A DNA stretch of 64,000 bases. It comes from Leptasterias polaris. Lineage: Eukaryota; Echinodermata; Asteroidea; Forcipulatida; Asteriidae. Shown here piece by piece: positions 10,101 to 23,600 of the stretch. Numbering within the stretch: position 1 is the stretch's first letter; every line of letters begins with the position of its first letter. Where the stretch lies: assembly GCA_037783415.1 (NCBI GenBank), contig JAZGTN010000178.1, positions 558,001 to 622,000 of the forward strand, in the 5' to 3' direction. The translations under genes were made by a program, and so were the position numbers. The notes under the pieces are model-generated. The model was given only the letters and a program-made list of their open reading frames with translations. It was not told where the DNA came from and ran no database searches.

Positions 10101-13100
10101 TTCGTCTACAACAAGGTCAAACATGTTTGAGCATTTACATGTACTCTAAGCAATGCGATAAGAAAAACCTGCATTACACGCTGTGTACACTCTAATGTCA
10201 AGTCAGTTGTTATATCCAAATCCTAGTCACTCAACAAGTTATAAACTTATCTCTTTTTTTTAGTTATACGATTCTAAACGCCTTACAATTATTTTTAATA
10301 ATTGACAGTGGAAGCTGTAAAAGGGAAAGGGGATTGAAGAGGGAGGGCCTGAGAAGGGGGGGGGGTAGATTTTGCTTACCCGCCAACATTTTTAACCATG
10401 TAATCATATTGAGTTTAAAATGGTGAACTTTATAACAAAAAAGAATATACATAGGTCATTTTACCACGTTTAATTGTCATTCCAAGTTTCATTTTACCTA
10501 GCTTTAAGGAATAAGGGGGTGAATGGGTGGGCGGGGCGTGGGCGGGGCTTGTTGCAAAATGCCCTTCCAGACACTTTACGGTTAATAAATTGTGGGTGAA
10601 CGGGAACAATTGGACTATAGTTAAGAGTTAAGAGTTAAGACTGTAAGCTAATAAGGTGTTTGGGCTGGGGGATAGGGTCCGGGCTGACGGCTAGGGTTTT
10701 GGGCTTTGGGGGTAGGCTCGGCTGGGGGTTAGGGTTTGGGCTGGGGCTATGATTTCGGCTAGGGGCTAGGGTTAGGGCTGGGGGATATGATTCGGCTTGG
10801 GTGTAGGGTTTGGGCTGGGGGCTGGGGTTTGGGCTGACGGCTACGGTTTTTGCCGAGGGTTGTACAGTATAGTGTAGGGTTTAGGCTGCTGGTTGGGGGC
10901 TAGGCCTAGGGTTTACACATCACGCATCAGAGTGTATTCACTTTCCGGAAACTTGACATATATGATGACATATCCACCACCTCCCCTACTCCTCTTCAAA
11001 TAGTCTGTTGGTGGTTTTTCTCTCCTTTTTCATATTCAACCAGCCACGTTGGCTCATGATTCTTTGAATGTGACTAAAACCGTCAGTCTCATACTTATTA
11101 CTTTTCATAGTTTAACCATGCAGGTTTAGAAAGCAAACCCCTCTTTGAGTGTGAAACGTTGAATTATTCTCGGTTAATAAATGTATTGTAATTTGAGGAA
11201 ATAGAAACATTATTGCTATACTAACAGTTTACAGTCAAAGAAATGATATTTCCAATGTAAAAACAGCAACAAAGTGACAAACAATGCCCCCACACAACTC
11301 ATTACTGTCGTTGTTTCAAGCCTACATAAATGTAAACAGAACACAAACATGGCTGCACGGGCGCCGCCATGTTGTATATATAAGGGCACTTAATTATTCT
11401 TTATGGTTAAAAAATTATGCTTAAATTGTTGAAAATAAGTCACTGACTTGATATCTGAAAAAATGAATTGAAAATGTTATTGCGTTCGTCTACAACAAGG
11501 TCAAACATGTTTGAGCATTTACATGTACTCTAAGCAATGCGATAAGAAAAACCTGCATTACACGCTGTGTACACTCTAATGTCAAGTCAGTTGTTATATC
11601 CAAATCCTAGTCACTCAACAAGTTATAAACTTATCTCTTTTTTTTAGTTATACGATTCTAAACGCCTTACAATTATTTTTAATAATTGACAGTGGAAGCT
11701 GTAAAAGGGAAAGGGGATTGAAGAGGGAGGGCCTGAGAAGGGGGGGGGGGTAGATTTTGCTTACCCGCCAACATTTTTAACCATGTAATCATATTGAGTT
11801 TAAAATGGTGAACTTTATAACAAAAAAGAATATACATAGGTCATTTTACCACGTTTAATTGTCATTCCAAGTTTCATTTTACCTAGCTTTAAGGAATAAG
11901 GGGGTGAATGGGTGGGCGGGGCGTGGGCGGGGCTTGTTGCAAAATGCCCTTCCAGACACTTTACGGTTAATAAATTGTGGGTGAACGGGAACAATTGGAC
12001 TATAGTTAAGAGTTAAGAGTTAAGACTGTAAGCTAATAAGGTGTTTGGGCTGGGGGATAGGGTCCGGGCTGACGGCTAGGGTTTTGGGCTTTGGGGGTAG
12101 GCTCGGCTGGGGGTTAGGGTTTGGGCTGGGGCTATGATTTCGGCTAGGGGCTAGGGTTAGGGCTGGGGGATATGATTCGGCTTGGGTGTAGGGTTTGGGC
12201 TGGGGGCTGGGGTTTGGGCTGACGGCTACGGTTTTTGCCGAGGGTTGTACAGTATAGTGTAGGGTTTAGGCTGCTGGTTGGGGGCTAGGCCTAGGGTTTA
12301 CACATCACGCATCAGAGTGTATTCACTTTCCGGAAACTTGACATATATGATGACATATCCACCACCTCCCCTACTCCTCTTCAAATAGTCTGTTGGTGGT
12401 TTTTCTCTCCTTTTTCATATTCAACCAGCCACGTTGGCTCATGATTCTTTGAATGTGACTATAACCGTCAGTCTCATACTTATTACTTTTCATAGTTTAA
12501 CCATGCAGGTTTAGAAAGCAAACCCCTCTTTGAGTGTGAAACGTTGAATTATTCTCGGTTAATAAATGTATTGTAATTTGAGGAAATAGAAACATTATTG
12601 CTATACTAACAGTTTACAGTCAAAGAAATGATATTTCCAATGTAAAAACAGCAACAAAGTGACAAACAATGCCCCCACACAACTCATTACTGTCGTTGTT
12701 TCAAGCCTACATAAATGTAAACAGAACACAAACATGGCTGCACGGGCGCCGCCATGTTGTATATATAAGGGCACTTAATTATTCTTTATGGTTAAAAAAT
12801 TATGCTTAAATTGTTGAAAATAAGTCACTGACTTGATATCTGAAAAAATGAATTGAAAATGTTATTGCGTTCGTCTACAACAAGGTCAAACATGTTTGAG
12901 CATTTACATGTACTCTAAGCAATGCGATAAGAAAAACCTGCATTACACGCTGTGTACACTCTAATGTCAAGTCAGTTGTTATATCCAAATCCTAGTCACT
13001 CAACAAGTTATAAACTTATCTCTTTTTTTTAGTTATACGATTCTAAACGCCTTACAATTATTTTTAATAATTGACAGTGGAAGCTGTAAAAGGGAAAGGG

Positions 13101-14155
13101 GATTGAAGAGGGAGGGCCTGAGAAGGGGGGGGGGGGTAGATTTTGCTTACCCGCCAACATTTTTAACCATGTAATCATATTGAGTTTAAAATGGTGAACT
13201 TTATAACAAAAAAGAATATACATAGGTCATTTTACCACGTTTAATTGTCATTCCAAGTTTCATTTTACCTAGCTTTAAGGAATAAGGGGGTGAATGGGTG
13301 GGCGGGGCGTGGGCGGGGCTTGTTGCAAAATGCCCTTCCAGACACTTTACGGTTAATAAATTGTGGGTGAACGGGAACAATTGGACTATAGTTAAGAGTT
13401 AAGAGTTAAGACTGTAAGCTAATAAGGTGTTTGGGCTGGGGGATAGGGTCCGGGCTGACGGCTAGGGTTTTGGGCTTTGGGGGTAGGCTCGGCTGGGGGT
13501 TAGGGTTTGGGCTGGGGCTATGATTTCGGCTAGGGGCTAGGGTTAGGGCTGGGGGATATGATTCGGCTTGGGTGTAGGGTTTGGGCTGGGGGCTGGGGTT
13601 TGGGCTGACGGCTACGGTTTTTGCCGAGGGTTGTACAGTATAGTGTAGGGTTTAGGCTGCTGGTTGGGGGCTATAGGCCTAGGGTTTACACATCACGCAT
13701 CAGAGTGTATTCACTTTCCGGAAACTTGACATATATGATGACATATCCACCACCTCCCCTACTCCTCTTCAAATAGTCTGTTGGTGGTTTTTCTCTCCTT
13801 TTTCATATTCAACCAGCCACGTTGGCTCATGATTCTTTGAATGTGACTAAAACCGTCAGTCTCATACTTATTACTTTTCATAGTTTAACCATGCAGGTTT
13901 AGAAAGCAAACCCCTCTTTGAGTGTGAAACGTTGAATTATTCTCGGTTAATAAATGTATTGTAATTTGAGGAAATAGAAACATTATTGCTATACTAACAG
14001 TTTACAGTCAAAGAAATGATATTTCCAATGTAAAAACAGCAACAAAGTGACAAACAATGCCCCCACACAACTCATTACTGTCGTTGTTTCAAGCCTACAT
14101 AAATGTAAACAGAACACAAACATGGCTGCACGGGCGCCGCCATGTTGTATATATA

Positions 14156-14635
14156 GGGCGCACCACACTAAATAAACTCCCATAGGAACCAATGCTAAAT
14201 GATAAATATTCAAAAATACTCAAAAAATCGTGAAAGTCTCTCAGCCTCTTGAAAACCAATCAAACATATTTTCGGACGACTGAACTTCAGAATTCTTTTC
14301 AATTTTTGCCAGGTCAGCCGTTTGGAATTTTTGCTAACTACCCCAGAAGAAAAAAACGCGAAAATTTGTATTTTTCCAAAACCGACTTGCTGCCAGTTTT
14401 CGTGAAGCACTTCTCTACTTACCCGGTCAAATAGGGCCAACTTTAACGCCTAAATTTATCAAGTCTCCTCAAAAGTTGAAGCACAGAACCCCCAGGTTGT
14501 GATAGATTATTATATTTACACAATCTATTAATTGCATGACCCTCAAAACGTTGTAATTAAAAATAAGTTGTGGGTTTACAAATTATGATAAGTAGCTTGG
14601 CGCATTAATTCTGGCTTATTTGGTGTGGTGCGCCC
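14156..14635. mobile_element. 480-bp terminal-inverted-repeat element, copy A (unit 9)
   Basis: The insert begins GGGCGCACCACACTAAATAA and ends in its inverse complement with one mismatch, giving a terminal inverted repeat of about 20 bp. It sits in the TATA-like tract of the satellite unit. The uninterrupted site has four TA steps; here there are four on the left and two on the right. The duplication is therefore either TATA, or TA with the element ends read as TAGGGCGC. No transposase frame is present: the 60-76 codon frames inside resemble nothing known. It is a non-autonomous DNA transposon (MITE-like). The superfamily is unresolved. Confidence 0.9.
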
Positions 14636-17600
14636 TATAAGGGCACTTAATTATTCTTTATGGTTAAAAAATTATGCTTAAATTGTTGAAAATAAGTCAC
14701 TGACTTGATATCTGAAAAAATGAATTGAAAATGTTATTGCGTTCGTCTACAACAAGTTCAAACATGTTTGAGCATTTACATGTACTCTAAGCAATGCGAT
14801 AAGAAAAACCTGCATTACACGCTGTGTACACTCTAATGTCAAGTCAGTTGTTATATCCAAATCCTAGTCACTCAACAAGTTATAAACTTATCTCTTTTTT
14901 TTAGTTATACGATTCTAAACGCCTTACAATTATTTTTAATAATTGACAGTGGAAGCTGTAAAAGGGAAAGGGGATTGAAGAGGGAGGGCCTGAGAAGGGG
15001 GGGGGGGGTAGATTTTGCTTACCCGCCAACATTTTTAACCATGTAATCATATTGAGTTTAAAATGGTGAACTTTATAACAAAAAAGAATATACATAGGTC
15101 ATTTTACCACGTTTAATTGTCATTCCAAGTTTCATTTTACCTAGCTTTAAGGAATAAGGGGGTGAATGGGTGGGCGGGGCGTGGGCGGGGCTTGTTGCAA
15201 AATGCCCTTCCAGACACTTTACGGTTAATAAATTGTGGGTGAACGGGAACAATTGGACTATAGTTAAGAGTTAAGAGTTAAGACTGTAAGCTAATAAGGT
15301 GTTTGGGCTGGGGGATAGGGTCCGGGCTGACGGCTAGGGTTTTGGGCTTTGGGGGTAGGCTCGGCTGGGGGTTAGGGTTTGGGCTGGGGCTATGATTTCG
15401 GCTAGGGGCTAGGGTTAGGGCTGGGGGATATGATTCGGCTTGGGTGTAGGGTTTGGGCTGGGGGCTGGGGTTTGGGCTGACGGCTACGGTTTTTGCCGAG
15501 GGTTGTACAGTATAGTGTAGGGTTTAGGCTGCTGGTTGGGGGCTAGGCCTAGGGTTTACACATCACGCATCAGAGTGTATTCACTTTCCGGAAACTTGAC
15601 ATATATGATGACATATCCACCACCTCCCCTACTCCTCTTCAAATAGTCTGTTGGTGGTTTTTCTCTCCTTTTTCATATTCAACCAGCCACGTTGGCTCAT
15701 GATTCTTTGAATGTGACTAAAACCGTCAGTCTCATACTTATTACTTTTCATAGTTTAACCATGCAGGTTTAGAAAGCAAACCCCTCTTTGAGTGTGAACG
15801 TTGAATTATTCTCGGTTAATAAATGTATTGTAATTTGAGGAAATAGAAACATTATTGCTATACTAACAGTTTACAGTCAAAGAAATGATATTTCCAATGT
15901 AAAAACAGCAACAAAGTGACAAACAATGCCCCCACACAACTCATTACTGTCGTTGTTTCAAGCCTACATAAATGTAAACAGAACACAAACATGGCTGCAC
16001 GGGCGCCGCCATGTTGTATATATAAGGGCACTTAATTATTCTTTATGGTTAAAAAATTATGCTTAAATTGTTGAAAATAAGTCACTGACTTGATATCTGA
16101 AAAAATGAATTGAAAATGTTATTGCGTTCGTCTACAACAAGGTCAAACATGTTTGAGCATTTACATGTACTCTAAGCAATGCGATAAGAAAAACCTGCAT
16201 TACACGCTGTGTACACTCTAATGTCAAGTCAGTTGTTATATCCAAATCCTAGTCACTCAACAAGTTATAAACTTATCTCTTTTTTTTAGTTATACGATTC
16301 TAAACGCCTTACAATTATTTTTAATAATTGACAGTGGAAGCTGTAAAAGGGAAAGGGGATTGAAGAGGGAGGGCCTGAGAAGGGGGGGGGGGGGGTAGAT
16401 TTTGCTTACCCGCCAACATTTTTAACCATGTAATCATATTGAGTTTAAAATGGTGAACTTTATAACAAAAAAGAATATACATAGGTCATTTTACCACGTT
16501 TAATTGTCATTCCAAGTTTCATTTTACCTAGCTTTAAGGAATAAGGGGGTGAATGGGTGGGCGGGGCGTGGGCGGGGCTTGTTGCAAAATGCCCTTCCAG
16601 ACACTTTACGGTTAATAAATTGTGGGTGAACGGGAACAATTGGACTATAGTTAAGAGTTAAGAGTTAAGACTGTAAGCTAATAAGGTGTTTGGGCTGGGG
16701 GATAGGGTCCGGGCTGACGGCTAGGGTTTTGGGCTTTGGGGGTAGGCTCGGCTGGGGGTTAGGGTTTGGGCTGGGGCTATGATTTCGGCTAGGGGCTAGG
16801 GTTAGGGCTGGGGGATATGATTCGGCTTGGGTGTAGGGTTTGGGCTGGGGGCTGGGGTTTGGGCTGACGGCTACGGTTTTTGCCGAGGGTTGTACAGTAT
16901 AGTGTAGGGTTTAGGCTGCTGGTTGGGGGCTAGGCCTAGGGTTTACACATCACGCATCAGAGTGTATTCACTTTCCGGAAACTTGACATATATGATGACA
17001 TATCCACCACCTCCCCTACTCCTCTTCAAATAGTCTGTTGGTGGTTTTTCTCTCCTTTTTCATATTCAACCAGCCACGTTGGCTCATGATTCTTTGAATG
17101 TGACTAAAACCGTCAGTCTCATACTTATTACTTTTCATAGTTTAACCATGCAGGTTTAGAAAGCAAACCCCTCTTTGAGTGTGAAACGTTGAATTATTCT
17201 CGGTTAATAAATGTATTGTAATTTGAGGAAATAGAAACATTATTGCTATACTAACAGTTTACAGTCAAAGAAATGATATTTCCAATGTAAAAACAGCAAC
17301 AAAGTGACAAACAATGCCCCCACACAACTCATTACTGTCGTTGTTTCAAGCCTACATAAATGTAAACAGAACACAAACATGGCTGCACGGGCGCCGCCAT
17401 GTTGTATATATAAGGGCACTTAATTATTCTTTATGGTTAAAAAATTATGCTTAAATTGTTGAAAATAAGTCACTGACTTGATATCTGAAAAAATGAATTG
17501 AAAATGTTATTGCGTTCGTCTACAACAAGGTCAAACATGTTTGAGCATTTACATGTACTCTAAGCAATGCGATAAGAAAAACCTGCATTACACGCTGTGT

Positions 17601-20600
17601 ACACTCTAATGTCAAGTCAGTTGTTATATCCAAATCCTAGTCACTCAACAAGTTATAAACTTATCTCTTTTTTTTAGTTATACGATTCTAAACGCCTTAC
17701 AATTATTTTTAATAATTGACAGTGGAAGCTGTAAAAGGGAAAGGGGATTGAAGAGGGAGGGCCTGAGAAGGGGGGGGGGGTAGATTTTGCTTACCCGCCA
17801 ACATTTTTAACCATGTAATCATATTGAGTTAAAAATGGTGAACTTTATAACAAAAAAGAATATACATAGGTCATTTTACCACGTTTAATTGTCATTCCAA
17901 GTTTCATTTTACCTAGCTTTAAGGAATAAGGGGGTGAATGGGTGGGCGGGGCGTGGGCGGGGCTTGTTGCAAAATGCCCTTCCAGACACTTTACGGTTAA
18001 TAAATTGTGGGTGAACGGGAACAATTGGACTATAGTTAAGAGTTAAGAGTTAAGACTGTAAGCTAATAAGGTGTTTGGGCTGGGGGATAGGGTCCGGGCT
18101 GACGGCTAGGGTTTTGGGCTTTGGGGGTAGGCTCGGCTGGGGGTTAGGGTTTGGGCTGGGGCTATGATTTCGGCTAGGGGCTAGGGTTAGGGCTGGGGGA
18201 TATGATTCGGCTTGGGTGTAGGGTTTGGGCTGGGGGCTGGGGTTTGGGCTGACGGCTACGGTTTTTGCCGAGGGTTGTACAGTATAGTGTAGGGTTTAGG
18301 CTGCTGGTTGGGGGCTAGGCCTAGGGTTTACACATCACGCATCAGAGTGTATTCACTTTCCGGAAACTTGACATATATGATGACATATCCACCACCTCCC
18401 CTACTCCTCTTCAAATAGTCTGTTGGTGGTTTTTCTCTCCTTTTTCATATTCAACCAGCCACGTTGGCTCATGATTCTTTGAATGTGACTAAAACCGTCA
18501 GTCTCATACTTATTACTTTTCATAGTTTAACCATGCAGGTTTAGAAAGCAAACCCCTCTTTGAGTGTGAAACGTTGAATTATTCTCGGTTAATAAATGTA
18601 TTGTAATTTGAGGAAATAGAAACATTATTGCTATACTAACAGTTTACAGTCAAAGAAATGATATTTCCAATGTAAAAACAGCAACAAAGTGACAAACAAT
18701 GCCCCCACACAACTCATTACTGTCGTTGTTTCAAGCCTACATAAATGTAAACAGAACACAAACATGGCTGCACGGGCGCCGCCATGTTGTATATATAAGG
18801 GCACTTAATTATTCTTTATGGTTAAAAAATTATGCTTAAATTGTTGAAAATAAGTCACTGACTTGATATCTGAAAAAATGAATTGAAAATGTTATTGCGT
18901 TCGTCTACAACAAGGTCAAACATGTTTGAGCATTTACATGTACTCTAAGCAATGCGATAAGAAAAACCTGCATTACACGCTGTGTACACTCTAATGTCAA
19001 GTCAGTTGTTATATCCAAATCCTAGTCACTCAACAAGTTATAAACTTATCTCTTTTTTTTAGTTATACGATTCTAAACGCCTTACAATTATTTTTAATAA
19101 TTGACAGTGGAAGCTGTAAAAGGGAAAGGGGATTGAAGAGGGAGGGCCTGAGAAGGGGGGGGGGGGGTAGATTTTGCTTACCCGCCAACATTTTTAACCA
19201 TGTAATCATATTGAGTTTAAAATGGTGAACTTTATAACAAAAAAGAATATACATAGGTCATTTTACCACGTTTAATTGTCATTCCAAGTTTCATTTTACC
19301 TAGCTTTAAGGAATAAGGGGGTGAATGGGTGGGCGGGGCGTGGGCGGGGCTTGTTGCAAAATGCCCTTCCAGACACTTTACGGTTAATAAATTGTGGGTG
19401 AACGGGAACAATTGGACTATAGTTAAGAGTTAAGAGTTAAGACTGTAAGCTAATAAGGTGTTTGGGCTGGGGGATAGGGTCCGGGCTGACGGCTAGGGTT
19501 TTGGGCTTTGGGGGTAGGCTCGGCTGGGGGTTAGGGTTTGGGCTGGGGCTATGATTTCGGCTAGGGGCTAGGGTTAGGGCTGGGGGATATGATTCGGCTT
19601 GGGTGTAGGGTTTGGGCTGGGGGCTGGGGTTTGGGCTGACGGCTACGGTTTTTGCCGAGGGTTGTACAGTATAGTGTAGGGTTTAGGCTGCTGGTTGGGG
19701 GCTAGGCCTAGGGTTTACACATCACGCATCAGAGTGTATTCACTTTCCGGAAACTTGACATATATGATGACATATCCACCACCTCCCCTACTCCTCTTCA
19801 AATAGTCTGTTGGTGGTTTTTCTCTCCTTTTTCATATTCAACCAGCCACGTTGGCTCATGATTCTTTGAATGTGACTAAAACCGTCAGTCTCATACTTAT
19901 TACTTTTCATAGTTTAACCATGCAGGTTTAGAAAGCAAACCCCTCTTTGAGTGTGAAACGTTGAATTATTCTCGGTTAATAAATGTATTGTAATTTGAGG
20001 AAATAGAAACATTATTGCTATACTAACAGTTTACAGTCAAAGAAATGATATTTCCAATGTAAAAACAGCAACAAAGTGACAAACAATGCCCCCACACAAC
20101 TCATTACTGTCGTTGTTTCAAGCCTACATAAATGTAAACAGAACACAAACATGGCTGCACGGGCGCCGCCATGTTGTATATATAAGGGCACTTAATTATT
20201 CTTTATGGTTAAAAAATTATGCTTAAATTGTTGAAAATAAGTCACTGACTTGATATCTGAAAAAATGAATTGAAAATGTTATTGCGTTCGTCTACAACAA
20301 GGTCAAACATGTTTGAGCATTTACATGTACTCTAAGCAATGCGATAAGAAAAACCTGCATTACACGCTGTGTACACTCTAATGTCAAGTCAGTTGTTATA
20401 TCCAAATCCTAGTCACTCAACAAGTTATAAACTTATCTCTTTTTTTTAGTTATACGATTCTAAACGCCTTACAATTATTTTTAATAATTGACAGTGGAAG
20501 CTGTAAAAGGGAAAGGGGATTGAAGAGGGAGGGCCTGAGAAGGGGGGGGGGTAGATTTTGCTTACCCGCCAACATTTTTAACCATGTAATCATATTGAGT

Positions 20601-23600
20601 TTAAAATGGTGAACTTTATAACAAAAAAGAATATACATAGGTCATTTTACCACGTTTAATTGTCATTCCAAGTTTCATTTTACCTAGCTTTAAGGAATAA
20701 GGGGGTGAATGGGTGGGCGGGGCGTGGGCGGGGCTTGTTGCAAAATGCCCTTCCAGACACTTTACGGTTAATAAATTGTGGGTGAACGGGAACAATTGGA
20801 CTATAGTTAAGAGTTAAGAGTTAAGACTGTAAGCTAATAAGGTGTTTGGGCTGGGGGATAGGGTCCGGGCTGACGGCTAGGGTTTTGGGCTTTGGGGGTA
20901 GGCTCGGCTGGGGGTTAGGGTTTGGGCTGGGGCTATGATTTCGGCTAGGGGCTAGGGTTAGGGCTGGGGGATATGATTCGGCTTGGGTGTAGGGTTTGGG
21001 CTGGGGGCTGGGGTTTGGGCTGACGGCTACGGTTTTTGCCGAGGGTTGTACAGTATAGTGTAGGGTTTAGGCTGCTGGTTGGGGGCTAGGCCTAGGGTTT
21101 ACACATCACGCATCAGAGTGTATTCACTTTCCGGAAACTTGACATATATGATGACATATCCACCACCTCCCCTACTCCTCTTCAAATAGTCTGTTGGTGG
21201 TTTTTCTCTCCTTTTTCATATTCAACCAGCCACGTTGGCTCATGATTCTTTGAATGTGACTAAAACCGTCAGTCTCATACTTATTACTTTTCATAGTTTA
21301 ACCATGCAGGTTTAGAAAGCAAACCCCTCTTTGAGTGTGAAACGTTGAATTATTCTCGGTTAATAAATGTATTGTAATTTGAGGAAATAGAAACATTATT
21401 GCTATACTAACAGTTTACAGTCAAAGAAATGATATTTCCAATGTAAAAACAGCAACAAAGTGACAAACAATGCCCCCACACAACTCATTACTGTCGTTGT
21501 TTCAAGCCTACATAAATGTAAACAGAACACAAACATGGCTGCACGGGCGCCGCCATGTTGTATATATAAGGGCACTTAATTATTCTTTATGGTTAAAAAA
21601 TTATGCTTAAATTGTTGAAAATAAGTCACTGACTTGATATCTGAAAAAATGAATTGAAAATGTTATTGCGTTCGTCTACAACAAGGTCAAACATGTTTGA
21701 GCATTTACATGTACTCTAAGCAATGCGATAAGAAAAACCTGCATTACACGCTGTGTACACTCTAATGTCAAGTCAGTTGTTATATCCAAATCCTAGTCAC
21801 TCAACAAGTTATAAACTTATCTCTTTTTTTTAGTTATACGATTCTAAACGCCTTACAATTATTTTTAATAATTGACAGTGGAAGCTGTAAAAGGGAAAGG
21901 GGATTGAAGAGGGAGGGCCTGAGAAGGGGGGGGGGTAGATTTTGCTTACCCGCCAACATTTTTAACCATGTAATCATATTGAGTTTAAAATGGTGAACTT
22001 TATAACAAAAAAGAATATACATAGGTCATTTTACCACGTTTAATTGTCATTCCAAGTTTCATTTTACCTAGCTTTAAGGAATAAGGGGGTGAATGGGTGG
22101 GCGGGGCGTGGGCGGGGCTTGTTGCAAAATGCCCTTCCAGACACTTTACGGTTAATAAATTGTGGGTGAACGGGAACAATTGGACTATAGTTAAGAGTTA
22201 AGAGTTAAGACTGTAAGCTAATAAGGTGTTTGGGCTGGGGGATAGGGTCCGGGCTGACGGCTAGGGTTTTGGGCTTTGGGGGTAGGCTCGGCTGGGGGTT
22301 AGGGTTTGGGCTGGGGCTATGATTTCGGCTAGGGGCTAGGGTTAGGGCTGGGGGATATGATTCGGCTTGGGTGTAGGGTTTGGGCTGGGGGCTGGGGTTT
22401 GGGCTGACGGCTACGGTTTTTGCCGAGGGTTGTACAGTATAGTGTAGGGTTTAGGCTGCTGGTTGGGGGCTAGGCCTAGGGTTTACACATCACGCATCAG
22501 AGTGTATTCACTTTCCGGAAACTTGACATATATGATGACATATCCACCACCTCCCCTACTCCTCTTCAAATAGTCTGTTGGTGGTTTTTCTCTCCTTTTT
22601 CATATTCAACCAGCCACGTTGGCTCATGATTCTTTGAATGTGACTAAAACCGTCAGTCTCATACTTATTACTTTTCATAGTTTAACCATGCAGGTTTAGA
22701 AAGCAAACCCCTCTTTGAGTGTGAAACGTTGAATTATTCTCGGTTAATAAATGTATTGTAATTTGAGGAAATAGAAACATTATTGCTATACTAACAGTTT
22801 ACAGTCAAAGAAATGATATTTCCAATGTAAAAACAGCAACAAAGTGACAAACAATGCCCCCACACAACTCATTACTGTCGTTGTTTCAAGCCTACATAAA
22901 TGTAAACAGAACACAAACATGGCTGCACGGGCGCCGCCATGTTGTATATATAAGGGCACTTAATTATTCTTTATGGTTAAAAAATTATGCTTAAATTGTT
23001 GAAAATAAGTCACTGACTTGATATCTGAAAAAATGAATTGAAAATGTTATTGCGTTCGTCTACAACAAGGTCAAACATGTTTGAGCATTTACATGTACTC
23101 TAAGCAATGCGATAAGAAAAACCTGCATTACACGCTGTGTACACTCTAATGTCAAGTCAGTTGTTATATCCAAATCCTAGTCACTCAACAAGTTATAAAC
23201 TTATCTCTTTTTTTTAGTTATACGATTCTAAACGCCTTACAATTATTTTTAATAATTGACAGTGGAAGCTGTAAAAGGGAAAGGGGATTGAAGAGGGAGG
23301 GCCTGAGAAGGGGGGGGGGGGGTAGATTTTGCTTACCCGCCAACATTTTTAACCATGTAATCATATTGAGTTTAAAATGGTGAACTTTATAACAAAAAAG
23401 AATATACATAGGTCATTTTACCACGTTTAATTGTCATTCCAAGTTTCATTTTACCTAGCTTTAAGGAATAAGGGGGTGAATGGGTGGGCGGGGCGTGGGC
23501 GGGGCTTGTTGCAAAATGCCCTTCCAGACACTTTACGGTTAATAAATTGTGGGTGAACGGGAACAATTGGACTATAGTTAAGAGTTAAGAGTTAAGACTG

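Noticed and set aside
13989..14440. Frames of 61-76 codons across the 480-bp inverted-repeat element, repeated at 39013-39464
   Set aside because: One runs from satellite into the element and the others overlap on both strands. They recur only because the insert-bearing sequence is duplicated, and no transposase motif is present.
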